A stretch of 64,000 bases of DNA, taken from positions 1,674,001-1,738,000 of the forward strand of contig JAHQIY010000004.1 in the NCBI GenBank assembly GCA_019054805.1. The letters are read 5' to 3'. The notes below the pieces were generated by a model. That model did not search any database and had not been told where the DNA came from. It was given only the letters and a program-made list of their open reading frames with translations. Position 1 is the stretch's first letter, and the number at the start of each line of letters is the position of its first letter. Below, piece after piece: positions 10,367 to 21,997 of this stretch. Both the position numbers and the translations under genes were made by a program. This DNA comes from Brachionus manjavacas (lineage: Eukaryota; Rotifera; Eurotatoria; Ploima; Brachionidae).

Positions 10367-10531
10367 GTGGATCTTGTTGAGCCACAGATTGATGTTGTGA
10401 AATCTCAAGCGAATGTTGAAAATATGCCTAAAGGAAAATGAGATCGTGGACGTCCAAGAAAAAAGAAAGTTGAGGATGAGGTAGTTGATTTAAATAAACT
10501 AGCAAAAAAGTAATCAGGTCGTCCACCTAAG
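10367..10531 (+). pseudogene. AT-hook pseudo-exon
   Basis: One frame runs for 55 codons with two stops. It contains DRGRPRKKK and SGRPPK, two AT-hook-type minor-groove-binding motifs separated by an acidic VEDEVVDLNKL segment. Each stop falls where a Lys/Arg codon would fit. The stretch ends CCTAAG|GTAAGA, a strong splice donor. It may be a decayed exon of an AT-hook chromatin or transposon protein. The parent gene is not recognisable. Confidence 0.4.
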
Positions 10532-10860
10532 GTAAGATACTCTTGTTATTATTTTTTATTCTTGAATGCATGAAAGTATTCTAAAAAATATATTTCTATT
10601 CGGGTCTTCCTTATTAGCGCAATTTTAGATCTAAAAAACGCAAATCTTAATATCAAAATTTAAAAAAAAAACTTAATTTAAAATAATTATTAAACTAATT
10701 TTATATTCAGCGCATTAAAATTTAAAATTTTAATAATCTCAAAAAAAAATTGTTTGTGTTTACATTTAACTTTTTATATATTTCCTTATTTAAGAATTTT
10801 CTAATTTTTCTCTTCATTAAAATTAAAATGCAAAATTTTTTATTTATTATATTTAAATGC

Positions 10861-11008
10861 AGGATTTTTTCATGATAATAATAATAATAATTATCCCTAT
10901 TCTATCCTAGTGGATAATGGGGAGGCGCTCATCTCCTTTTCAAGTACCTTTTTGAGCAACGGCTTCGATCTGACACAGAGACTACTGCATCGAGTAGGAT
11001 TTTTTCAT
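10861..11008 (-). mobile_element. Very short LINE 3' end inserted with a perfect 13-bp target duplication
   Basis: AGGATTTTTTCAT occurs at 10861-10873 and again at 10996-11008. The 122 bases between them are G+C-richer and start on the plus strand with GATAATAATAATAAT, so on the minus strand this is a LINE 3' UTR ending in an (ATT)n tail. A stem-loop TATCC-TAGT-GGATA sits at 10903-10916, close to the tail. This is an extreme 5' truncation of a CR1/L2-type element. Confidence 0.75.
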
Positions 11009-11670
11009 AAAAATTTATAATATAATAATTTTTACATTCAATTGTTAAAAAAAATCAAAATTTATTTTAATTAAATAAATTCAATATAAGAGCAAAATGC
11101 AATAGTAATAGTAATAAAATAAAATTAAATGGGGAATCTTAAAATCGCTCTTAAAATTTTGATTTTTTTTTTGATTTTTAATTTAAATGTATTTCTGTCA
11201 GTTTAACTTGATTTTATAAATTTTCTGTAAATAGATATATCATCAATTTTCGATCATAAATCTAACCTTAAAAAAAAGGATAGAAAATCTTTTAGTTACA
11301 AAAAATAGCTTATTTTCATTTTTAAAAAAGAAATTGAAAATTATGGTGAAGTAATAAAAAATTTAGCCGAAAAATATAATCCTATACCATTACAGATACA
11401 GTTCACATCAAAATAGAGAATAAAAAAATCTAGCATTTCTAAACTTTTTCACAATTCTGTGTATTCCGAAATGTTCGATTGAGAAATTAATACCAAGTTA
11501 ACTAAAAAATTAAAAAATTCTGAATTTCTTTTAACGATCTTAAAATTTTTTTAAATTTTTAATACTTTCAAAAAATATAAATTTTGTCCTAATTTATGAA
11601 CGGTGAAGATTTTTTTTTTCGCAGAAATTTTTTATTTATCTGTTTATCTAGCTCCAATGTCCATTATTTT

Positions 11671-12181
11671 TAGTGTTGGACGCGGCCAAGACAAACCGGT
11701 CCATTACACGGCCAGTTTTTTGCGGCCAAAAAATAAAAATAAATTTTTTTTAAAAAAAATAAAAATAAAAAATTTTATTAAAAAATAAAAAAATAAAAAT
11801 TAAAAATTTTAGAAACTGGTTCTTTTTGTTGGTTATTGGTTTTTGGATGTTTGAAGTTGTTGGTTCTTTATTGTTGACCAAATACCAACAACCTCCAGCT
11901 ACCAACAACAAACAACCAGTTTCTTTTTTTATTTTTATTTTTTTATTTTTTAAAAAAAAAAATTATTTTTAATTTTTTTTTATTAAAAAACTGTTTTTTT
12001 AATTAATAAACATATTAAATTATCTTAAATTTTTATTTTTTATTATCTTATCACCAGACCGTATATATTTGGCCGTTTATTTTGGCCGTCCGCCAAAAAG
12101 TTGGCCGGCAAATGCGGACACGGTCACGGTTTCTGAAAATTTTGGCCGGTTAAGTGGCCGCTTGTACGGATCCCAACACTA
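11671..12181. mobile_element. Complete hAT-type MITE with 8-bp target duplication
   Basis: The element is 511 bp. Both ends are TAGTGTTGG (reversed on the right), and a perfect 8-bp duplication ATTATTTT flanks it (11663-11670 and 12182-12189). An 8-bp duplication with a TAGTGTTG-like end is typical of the hAT superfamily. Subterminal regions carry many GGCC words (GCGGCCAAG, ACGGCCAG, TTGGCCGG, GTGGCCGC). The middle (about 11808-11935) is an imperfect fold-back around GAAACTGGTT...AACCAGTTTC. No transposase frame, so non-autonomous. Confidence 0.85.
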
Positions 12182-12189
12182 ATTATTTT

Positions 12190-15100
12190 GTCCAATTCAT
12201 GAAAAAATTAAGTCAAAATCATTTGTAAGAGAAACCAATATTGCTCAAAAGAACTATTAAGATCTTTCAAAAAAAACATTTATTTTATTCCAATCTTAAA
12301 GGCTTTAAATGAAAGTTTTTTTACATTAATTGATATTTTGAATTGGTTCCGCTTTTCACTTTAAAAACACGTTAAAAATTTAACAATGTCTATTTATCAA
12401 AAAGTGTTTAATAATACTGAAGTGAGCTTTTAAATTATGAGAACAAATTTCTAATTTCCTTTTAAATTCAAAATTCAAAATTCATTAAAAAAACAGGCTC
12501 ATAAACGCACTTGATTACAGCTTAATGAGACTTGATTATTAATCGATCAGTTAACTGGGAACAGATGAACGAATTGTGGAGAAAGTCGAAATTATAATCG
12601 CATCTTGATCATTCAATCGTTAAACTAAGACTAAAACCACAAAGCCAAATTGATCATTCAAAATTTTAAAAAGCTCTAAATAAATATTTTTTTAATGTTA
12701 ACTTTTTTGTTTCTTAAAAAACTAGGATACGGAAGTACTGTAAAACCAAGAATTAATTAGAAAGTTTCGTGTAATTTCGTGTATTGGAAAAATAAATCTT
12801 TTCATAATCATTCTTTATTTTATTTTAGCTATTTAGTAAATGTTTAAAGGAGACAGAAAAGAAGTAATCAAAAAGGGAAATAATTTAGGTGGGAGGAAGC
12901 TCGATGGATGTCAAACATGGAGAAGAGAAATAAGGATAAAAATGTGATTAGAAGAACAGAATTAAAAGAAGTCGGAAATAAATAAAATGTTTTTGAAAAA
13001 AGAGAGAGACAAAATGTCACGGATAAAATATTACATTTAATAAAAAAAAAAATTTTACTTATTTTTTTCACTCATCAGCAACTGAAATTACCCTTTTATT
13101 TTTTTTTCATGAAAAGAAAATCAGATTTAATTAATTGATCAATTCCTTTTTTTTTTGTACTTTATAAAAGGGCTAAAAAATTTAAAATACCAAAGAGCAT
13201 TAAAAATACAAAAAAGATTGTTACTTTATAATATTCTCGTTGTCTATGCCTCGAAAATTTGTTTATGCAGGACAAAAATTTAAGAACAAAAATTTAATGA
13301 TTAACTTCAATTTGGTTTAAAATCAGATTTGAAGAAAAAAATTAGATTTCCAGCATTCAAATTTAATTAAATTTTTTTAGTAAAATTATTTTAAATCAAA
13401 CTTAAAAATTATTTTAAAATTTTTTAAAGAAATTAAGTGAACAAACAAAATTTTGACCAAATTAATTTATTTAGATATAAATTTTACTCATTTATTATAA
13501 AAATTATCTTATCGACTTAAGTGGAATATTATTTTAGGTGAAAATTTTTTTTAAATTTTTAAAAAATTTTACCACATTTTTAAATTTTCTGAAAAAATTA
13601 AAAAAAAAAATTTAATTTAATTGCTTGATTTGAAAAATTATTGCCATTTGATGACCAGAAAAAAAGATATATTATTTGAGAGTGAACAGAAATGTTTTTA
13701 GTTTTTATAAAATTTGTCTACGCTTTTCTATTTCGAATATAAAACAGAAAGCTTATTTCTTATAAAAAATTTAGCAACAACTAGCACTTCTTTTAATAAT
13801 GTTAAAATATTAGAAGTTTGCATCCGTTTTTACACAATAATCCAAAGTACTTAGTGTCATCTAAAATTAGATAAAGAGTGAATTTTAGCAGAATTTCTAA
13901 ATACATTTAACAGCGTTTTTTCTTTTTTAACCAACATAAATTTAATCATTTTTTTTTCATTTTTAGCACTAGTTTACAAAGTGTTGAGTAAAAATTTGAG
14001 AAAATATTGATTTTTTTGATGTTCAAATGAGCATGACATCAGTGCAACAAAATGGTTGAAAAAAAATCAAAAAAAGTAATGAATTTATTCTAATATCAAC
14101 AAAATAGATTCAAGTTAATTTTAACTTGAACCTTGAATCTGAAAATTTTTCAAAAATTAAAATTAAAAAGATACTCTAAGTGAAAAGCAAATTTTTTATT
14201 TAAAAAAATTATTAACCGGATATGAATAAAAAATTGAACTTTCTTGAAATTAAAATCACAATTATAAAACTTTATCAAGGCCACATAAATTAGGGCTAGT
14301 TTTGTAGCTTATTTCTTCTAGATTATGATAAAAAAAGAATTATAATTAATTTAAATAAATGAAGTGTTAATCAGGCTTTTTGACATTAACCAGTTGATTA
14401 ATCTTGAAATGAAAAAAATTTTCAAAAAAGAAACAAATTTTAATTTAATATTTAAAGCATATAAATTCATATTTTAAAACTAGACTTTTTAGTCAAATAG
14501 AACGAATTTAATTTTTATTAAAAAATTTGAAATTTTTTTTTTAAATTTTAAATAATCATTTTAATTTAAAAAACAAAAGCTACTAATAAAAAAATTTTTA
14601 ATCAAAGAAATTGTAGGAATTTTTAAATTTTTGTCTTTCTGTCATTAACTTTAGATTATAGAAAATTGATCCTTTTACAAGTGCAAATTAAAATATAATG
14701 TTCACAATAGCATTTTGTAGAAGAAGAAAAGCTCTTTAATCTAGAAAGTTGATCGATTTGAATTCATAAATTTTTTTTTTTTTCAAAAAAAGTAATAAAA
14801 CATAATTTTTTTTTCAAAATTTAAATAAAATTCAAAAAGAAAACTTAAAATATTTTTTAAATAAAAAAAAAATACAAAAACTAAAAAGCATTTTTCGTGA
14901 ATTTTCAAAACTATCCTTATTTTTTCTTTATCATCTTCCGTTCAAAACTTAAACCAGTAATAAATTTTTTTTGCTAAGATGCTTGGAAAAAATAGAATTT
15001 TTAAATTTTTTTTAATATTTTTAAATTTAAAAATTCTTTATTTTAATTTTTAAATTTTTTTCTCTTAATTTTAGAATTTGACGAGGATTCAAAGTCATAT

Positions 15101-15300
15101 AAGACTCATAAGATAAAAATTTATTTTTGTTTTTCAATTAAATTTTTATTTAACAAAATTTTAAAAAATTTAAAAATTCTATTTAATGGAAAAAAAATTG
15201 CAATTTTGCATTCGGATCAAAAAAGTAATGGAGATTGTTTCCGATGATTAATCGTTTACCTTTTTTTGCTATACAGATTAATGATAATAAGATTTTTACC
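12190..15300. other. A+T-rich non-coding stretch
   Basis: No supported gene. About 12841-13030 is strikingly purine-rich on the plus strand and holds a 32-codon open stretch, but with no recognisable motif. The remainder is poly-A/T with no repeats recognised. Confidence 0.4.
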
Positions 15301-15307
15301 AAATAAA

Positions 15308-15455
15308 AATTAAACTCCTCTATTTCACTAAAACTAATATCAAATATGTAAATGCTTGCAATATTAAATTAAAATTATTTTTTTTTTGCAGCATCGGACC
15401 TTTACAATGTTATTTCAAAAGTAGATACATTATGTAATTCAAACACAAAATATTA
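15308..15455. repeat. Dispersed repeat also present at about 54715-54870
   Basis: The word CAAATATGTAAATGCTTGCA and about 130 surrounding bases are shared with 54715-54870, where they lie in the right half of a TIR element (54029-54854). Here the repeat ends directly at the start of a LINE fragment. Confidence 0.5.
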
Positions 15456-15457
15456 AG

Positions 15458-16660
15458 CAATTTTTTACCAAAGATAATTTAATTAGCAACTGCCAACACG
15501 GTTTTGCCCCGTGCAAAAGTTGTGTTACAAATCTCTTGGAAACTGTAGATTTTCTATCTGGTAGTTTCTATTTAAAAAAGCCTGTTGACATTGTTTTTAT
15601 GGACTTCAGTAAAGCATTTGATAAAGTACCACTCAAAAGGCTGATTTTTAAGCTCTATCGCTTTGGTATAAGTGAGTCTCTAATAAATGAATGGAAGCTT
15701 TTTCGACAGAAAGGAAGCAAAGAGTGGTTTTGGAGAGGATGTTTTTTGTGGTGTTCCACAGAGCTCAGTATTAAGTCAAGTCTTATGTGTTATTTTTATA
15801 AATGATTTGCCAGATAGAGTAAAAAATGCTTGAAAATTATTTGCTGATGACACTAAAATTGCCAGAATTATTGAGAACTGGGAAGACATCGCTAATTTAC
15901 AAAACGGTATTGATATTTGGTTTAAATGATAAAGCAAGTGACTTTTTGAATTTAATAAGGAAAAATGTGTTGTTATTCACAATGGTTCTAAAAATCAAAT
16001 GACAAGTGCTACTTGCGAACCATCCCAATGGATTTAACTCAAAAAAGAGATTTAAGGTTGTATTCATCATTGGTAAGACCTTATTTGGAGCATGCAGTTC
16101 AAGTTTGGAATACAATTTACTAAAAAGAACGACAGATTAGATGAGATTTAATTGAAAAGTTTAAAATTGTAAAAAACTTTGATAAGGTTGAATGGTAGTT
16201 CCTGAAGATGGTGGAACAAGTTGCCAAGAGAAGTGGTTGAAGATTTTTTTTGAAATTCAGATAAAAAAATTAAAATAAATTTTTTTTAAAGGACTAAACT
16301 TAGTTCTTAGAATGCAAAATAGTGCAACATTCAGAGATGCATCAAATATCAAGATTCGCTAAAATTGCAGAGTTCAGCAGAAACTAAATTTCGAATGCTC
16401 ACCATTAGCAGACTTTTTCAGTCGACGCAACTTTGAATGTTGCACCATGCTGCATTCTAAGAACTAATCTTTAACTTTTAGAAAAAAAGTTAATTAATTT
16501 TTTTACACTTTGTTCTGTTCTTTTGTCCCGAATTTCACAAAACCGTGGTTAAGAAAAGACTTAAAGGTAACTAAAGCACAATTAATCCTTGTTTTCTGTT
16601 TAATGATTAGTGGTAGTAATCCTTTTTCTATAACCTTATTATTTTATTATAATTATATTG
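15458..16660 (+). mobile_element. CR1-like LINE fragment interrupted by a MITE
   Basis: Reading from 15458, LISNCQHGFAPCKSCVTNLLE leads into VDIVFMDFSKAFDKVPLKRL (RT motif A with FxKAFD), then a broken VPQSSVL region and a FADDTKIA box (about 15839-15865). Then come YLVRPYLEHAVQVWN-like decayed C-terminal words up to about 16230. The 3' UTR resumes after the MITE at about 16467 and ends with A+T triplets near 16655. A second copy of the same family is at 49985-51660. Stops and frameshifts throughout. Confidence 0.65.
16303..16464. mobile_element. 162-bp MITE with TA duplication inside the LINE
   Basis: Arms of about 33 bp (16303-16334 and 16433-16464) are inverted repeats with three mismatches, outer sequence GTTCTTAGAATGCA. 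TA lies on both sides (16301-16302 and 16465-16466). A TA duplication with simple TIRs fits a Tc1/mariner-type MITE. It separates the LINE coding remnant from its 3' UTR. Confidence 0.65.
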
Positions 16661-16664
16661 AAGA

Positions 16665-16937
16665 ATGGCTGAAGAGCCTAAAGCCAAAAACATATAAATA
16701 TTTAAAGAAAAAAAATAAAAAGATACCTAAAAGATTTGAGAAGCATGCTCGAAAAATTTGTACGAGGTCGGACTTAGTCATTGATGATGAGTCCTATTTC
16801 ACCTTTTCGCATAGCACCATAGGGATCATTGATTGATTTAATTCAAGGATCGTCTCTTATTGTCCTCTAGCTGTATGACACTACAAAAAAGAAAAATTTA
16901 AGAAAAAAATTCTTATGTGGATGGCAGCGTCTCCTAA
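16665..16937 (+). pseudogene. Mariner/Tc1-like transposase scrap
   Basis: The frame gives EEWLKSLKPKTYKYLKKKNK, then IPKRFEKHARKICTRSDLVI and DDESYFTFSH. The IDDESYF block matches the first catalytic Asp region of Tc1/mariner (IS630-type) DDE transposases. After a gap, KEKFKKKILMWMAASPKG matches the next conserved block (KKxxxWxAxSxxG). The rest is missing where the following LINE begins. Confidence 0.55.
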
Positions 16938-17950
16938 AGGCTTCTTTTGGTCCTCTTCTCTTCGTAACATATATCAATGACTTGCCTGACGCATGTAGAT
17001 CTATCTGCAAGCTTTATGCAGATGATACAAAGCTAATGAGCCACGTGACCAATGAGGATCAATTCAAAATGCTTCAACAGGACCTCGATAATTTAGTAGA
17101 CTGGTCATTGTACTGGAAGATGAGCTTTAATCAGATTAAATGTGTAAGTATGCATCTTGGTGTTGAAAACAGATGTCACGACTACATTATGGATGGTCAA
17201 AAACTAGCAAAAACAAGTAAAGATCGTGACTTGGGAATTATCATCACCAGTGACCTAAAATCAGGAGAACAATGTAAAAGAGCAGCAGCGAGAGCCTCGA
17301 TGGTAGCATCAAGAATAAAAACACATTTACCTACTTCTCTCTCGAACTTGTAAACCTGCTCTTTAAGTCATTCGTTAGGCCGCACCTTGAGTTTGCAGTC
17401 GGCCCTTGGAATCCTTATCGACGTTACGACATAGAAACACTTGAGCGTGTTCAGAGAAAATTTTCTAAACTTGTCCCGGAACTAAAGTCGAAACCATATG
17501 CAGTCAGAAGAGAAACTCTTAATTGGATAACACTTGAAGAAAGACGGCAGCGTGTAGATCTAATTCAGCTACATAAAATTCACCACGGACATGATCAAGT
17601 TGAGTTAATACATGGAAACCAATTACTAGCTTCAAACGGTCTTGATAGTCCAGCAGGTCATACAAGAAAGGGTCAGTTAGCTATTGAGAGACAGATCATT
17701 AGAAATTGTTTAGTTCGATATAACTTTTTTACAAACAGGACAGCTGGTAACTGGAACACAATAGACATAACAACTAGAAGCACAATCAACACGAATAAAT
17801 TTAAAAATCGAATTGATAAACTTCTCGGGTATAGTAAAGCTGCATATGATAACTGGACGTAGGCTGTTAAAGCAGATCGTCTACTGACGATTCTGCTCGG
17901 GATCCTCGATCCCCCACAGCTTGTATACTACTACTACTACTAACTGCATT
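16938..17950 (+). mobile_element. CR1-like LINE 3' half with (TAC)n tail
   Basis: The body begins within RT at GPLLFVTYINDLPDA, followed by LYADDTKLM (catalytic box, about 17010-17040). A long intact thumb (16982-17353) then leads, after one frameshift near 17350, into SFVRPHLEFAVGPWNPYRRY, ERVQRKFSKLVPELK, LEERRQRVDLIQLHKI and NFFTNRTAGNWNT, with a stop near 17862. The 3' UTR carries a perfect hairpin GGGATC-CTC-GATCCC (17899-17913), and the tail is TAC repeats (17927-17942). Only one frameshift makes this one of the better preserved LINE 3' halves here. Confidence 0.75.
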
Positions 17951-19735
17951 CAAAAGACAAAATTTAAATAAATAGTATCTTTAATGAAGTTAAATAATTC
18001 CTTTTTAAATTATATCGCTGAATTCTGCTGCTGATTGAAATAATTTTCTAATGATAAATTTAATGTTCTTGAACTGAAAAAAGTAAATTGAAGAGTTTTT
18101 CTCATTTTTTTCCTTTCAATCTAATTACTCTCAATTTTAGATCTAAATCTTAAAAGGTTTCAATTGAAAATCTAAAATAAAAATTTAATTTTAAACTTTT
18201 AATCTATCTAATATCAAAATATATTTTTAAACTAATATTTAAAAAAAATCATTGTAAAATATTGTGAGTATAAAAATTTTGTAGATTCTGTTTCAGGACG
18301 ATTTTCTAGAGATCAAGAAAAATATCAAAAGGTTAACTTTAAGAGTCACCAAAAATTTTTACGAATTTTTTAAAAAAATCGTGTTTATTTTTTAATTTGA
18401 AATTGACTTATTTTGACTGGCATGAAAAAAATTCATGTTTTTTAAATCAAAAAATCAAATCTATAAATTTTTTTTAAAATGATTTTAACAAATAAATTAT
18501 AAATAAATCAAATTAAATTAGAATAGCGTAAATCTAAATTTTTTTTTATTCAAAAATTTAAATCTTAAATTATCTAAAAAAGCTAAGACTTTAGAAGCTT
18601 AGAGATTAGAAAAAGTTTTAACCCGTGTTTGTTAGAAAATTAAACATTTTTAAAAATAATGTATTACTTTAAAAAGCTTAATAAAAATTTTTGTATCAGT
18701 TCTAAGTCTAGATTTTAATTTTTCCTGAATTTCGAGACTTAGACTTCAATTCTAATTAATTTTAAATATAATTCTAGGACATAAATTATTCAACATTTTA
18801 TATTTAAAATTTTTAAATTTTTTATATTAAAAAAATTTTATTTTTAAAATTTTTTATCAGCAATCTTAGTCATAGCTTAAACTGATCAAACTGACTTCCT
18901 AGATAATCACACTTTCTTATTTTTTGGCACATTCAATTTTAAAATGTCATATAGTAGCTTTTACTTATACTAAAGCGGATAACAAAAATTCATCATCGGT
19001 TCCAAATTTGCGACTTTAGATTAATTTAAATTGATTGATTTTACTAATAATTAAGTCGCATGCAAACTCGGATAATTTTTCACGATCGATTGTCTGATCA
19101 TTTTTCTTCTTGATAATAAAGTCATTGATTTTTTACAAAAAAAAATCTAAAATAAAAAAATTAAATTTTAGATGAACAAATTTTTAATTTATTAATATTA
19201 GTTTCTCTAAATGAGAGCATTCTGATACGAATTAAGCAGCATTAACATTGTCAGTAAATTAAAACTGTTCGGAACACTAGCGCTTTGACACTCAAATGAA
19301 TCAGGCAAGAAAATTTGATAAAAATAATTTTCTTAATTTCATTTAGTGTTTAACATTTGGCCGTTTTGCATTGCGTTTTTATGCATTTGATCAAATTAAT
19401 TTTTTTTAATTTGTCAAGTGCTAAAATTATTTACAAAATTATATTTCACCTTTTATTGTAAATTCTTTAAAATAAGGAAAATAATCGAAAAAATTAATCT
19501 TTTTTTTCCATTAAAATAAAATTCTATTTTATATAAACAAAAAATTTTGATTCATAGCAGTGTTGATTTGATCATTGAACTTTACCATTTTTTAATTTTT
19601 GAAAAACTACAGTCTTTACATAATTAATGAAAATTACTATTCTTACCAAAATTTATGTAAAAGTGGTAAAACAGTATAAGAATGAACTATCAAAATAGAA
19701 AAAAAAATAGAGAATATACAAAAGAGAGAAAAATT
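17951..19735. other. A+T-rich non-coding stretch
   Basis: No coding signal or recognised repeat. Long A/T runs. Confidence 0.4.
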
Positions 19736-19779
19736 AAAATAGAGAAAAGTTTTAATTTCAATTTCATTATTATTCTATT

Positions 19780-19850
19780 TATTTATTTGTTTTATCTTTG
19801 CCGAGCTAAAGCTCCTTCTGATTGAAAAAAAAATAAATAAAATAAAATAA
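19780..19850 (-). mobile_element. LINE family J 3' tail, minus strand
   Basis: GAGCTAAAGCTC (19803-19814) with flanking CTTCTGA is the reverse complement of the J 3' end seen at 59145-59190 (TCTGAAGGAGCTTTAGCTCG), with A+T tails on each side. The rest of the element is not present. Confidence 0.55.
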
Positions 19851-19942
19851 AAATGTAAAGAAAAAATATAAGAAAAATTAAAATAAGTTAAAATATAATA
19901 AAGAGACAATTAAAAATTGATAAATTTTAAAAGATAAATTGT

Positions 19943-21174
19943 GAAATAGAAGCTGCGATAAAGGCTCTGAAGAACCGGAAAGCACCCGGCATTGACGGAG
20001 TCACAGCAGAAATGTTAAAAGCTGATGGCAGGATCACAATAGGGATATTGCAAGACCTCTTCAGCAAGATATGGCGGCAAGAAATATTACCGAACAAGCG
20101 GGATTTAGACGAGGTAGAGGATGCATAGACCAGATATTTACACTTAGGACTATCATAGAAGAAAGTCTGGAATGGAATAGCCCCGTGTATCTTAACTTCA
20201 TTGACTACAAGAAAGCCTTTGATAGCATACACAGAGAAACCTTGTGGGCTATATTAAGATCTTATGGCCTACCACAGAAGATAGTTAACTCTGATATAAA
20301 AAGAAGATATAAAACTCTTCTACGAAAATTTCGAGTGTAACGTGATTCTGGAAAAAGGAAAATCTGGGAGTTTCAAAGTGTGTACAGGAGTCAGACAAGG
20401 GTGCGTTCTCTCTCCGACCCAATTCATAATACTGATTGACTATGTCATGAAGAAAACTACTGTTAGTGCGAGAGGTATTCAATGGGGATTAACTGCAAAA
20501 CTTGAAGACTTAGGCCAAAACGAAAGTTATGTGCATAAACACCAAATTGGATACCCCGATCATCATCGATGGTACACAAATCGAGTGTGTAAATGAGTTC
20601 ACATACCTAGGTAGCACTATCAGCACAACGCTGGGAACACACAGAGACATTAAGAATAGACTAGAGCAAAGAGTGTCTTTGCTAGACTCCGACCAGCATG
20701 GAAATCAAAAAGCTACAGCAAGGAAACAAAGCTTAAACTATACAACAGTGTAGTAAAAGCAACATTGATGTACGGAAGTGAATGTTGGGGGATGAGTGAA
20801 TCTGACAGGAAAAGCCTTAACACCTTCCACACTGGAAGCCTGCGGAGGATTCTCCGGATACACTGGCCTGAGACATTGTCAAATGCTGAGCTTTACACAA
20901 GAACAAATTCAGAACCATTAAGTCAATGCATTAAGAACAAAAGGCTGCGAAGGCTCGGGCATGTACTTAAAATGAAAGATACACGGATACCAAAAAGGGC
21001 CTTTCAATGGACACCTCAAGGGCGAGGTCAACAATCACGAAAGAGCTCATCGAAATGGGTATGACATGGGGAGAAGCAAGGGTGAAGGCAAAAGATCGAC
21101 TTGAGTGGAAATCAAAAGTAATGACCCTATGCTCCACACGGAGCGAATAAGGAAAAAAAAAAAATAAAAAAAAA
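19943..21174 (+). mobile_element. 5'-truncated RTE-like LINE with 14-bp target duplication
   Basis: The duplication AAAAGATAAATTGT at 19929-19942 and 21175-21188 fixes the limits. The frame starts EIEAAIKALKNRKAPGIDGV (RT start). An internal deletion then joins the early RT directly to QAGFRRGRGCIDQIFTLR. FIDYKKAFDSIHRETLW (motif A), VCTGVRQGCVLSPTQFII (motif B) and NEFTYLGSTIS follow. The catalytic ADD box is lost near 20490. The C-terminal MYGSECWGM...RRLGHVLKM closes the protein. The 3' UTR ends with stem-loop GCTCC-ACAC-GGAGC (21131-21144) and a poly-A tail. A second fragment is at 36955-37398 and a solo tail at 63165-63205. Confidence 0.8.
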
Positions 21175-21189
21175 AAAAGATAAATTGTA

Positions 21190-21990
21190 AATCAATAGTT
21201 TAAATTTAAAAATTCTAATAATTTCAAGCTAGATGAATCATTTTAATTCACCTATAGTAAATCGACTTCGCTCTAATAAAGACTATAAGCCGAATATGGA
21301 GTCTGATTTGTTGTTGTTGTTTGCTGGTAATCTATTAAAGTCAATGACATTAAAAGAATTTTAATTTTAAATTTAAAAAATGCTTCAAACATCTTTTTAA
21401 AAGATGCGTTAAAAAGATGTTTTACTTTTTTGTACTATATTTACGATAAAATTTAATTTTTTTCTATTAATTAAACGATTTAATTTAAAAAATAAAATTT
21501 CTTTGAAGTAAATGGCCATGATAATATGATCAAAATTTAATTTAAAATTAAAATAAAAATTTCAATTTTTGGTTGATTTTTTCATTAAAAAGAACTCGTA
21601 TTTATTTTTTCTAATTATTCTTTAGATGATTATTATTCTATTTAAACACCTAAACACATAAACTTTCTTGAAGTCATATTTTAGTCAACAAATATGCCCC
21701 AACATTATAACTTACCTTACCCATTAGTATGCCTTTACATCAATTGCCTCCATAATTCACATCATTGTCCCAAAATTTCACTCAATTGCATCAGAAAAAA
21801 ATCTCATTAATTCTTGAATAAAGAATTTTTTAATAATTCTTGTTCTGCAAAATTTAATTATTAAGCCACGAACCGAATAGGAATCTATTTTCAAGTTCGA
21901 TAGTTGTCACTTCTTTTACAAATTAAATGTTTCCCCAAGTTTACTTTATTTGATTTTGTAACACCCCAAGCACTTCAGCCCCTGACTCTC
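21190..21990. other. A+T-rich non-coding stretch
   Basis: No gene or repeat recognised. Slightly more complex sequence at 21650-21800. Confidence 0.35.
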
Positions 21991-21997
21991 AATTACT

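Noticed and set aside
11603-11788. 61-codon plus-strand frame
   Set aside because: It overlaps the left end of the hAT MITE and its C-terminus is A-run encoded Lys/Asn; no protein signal.
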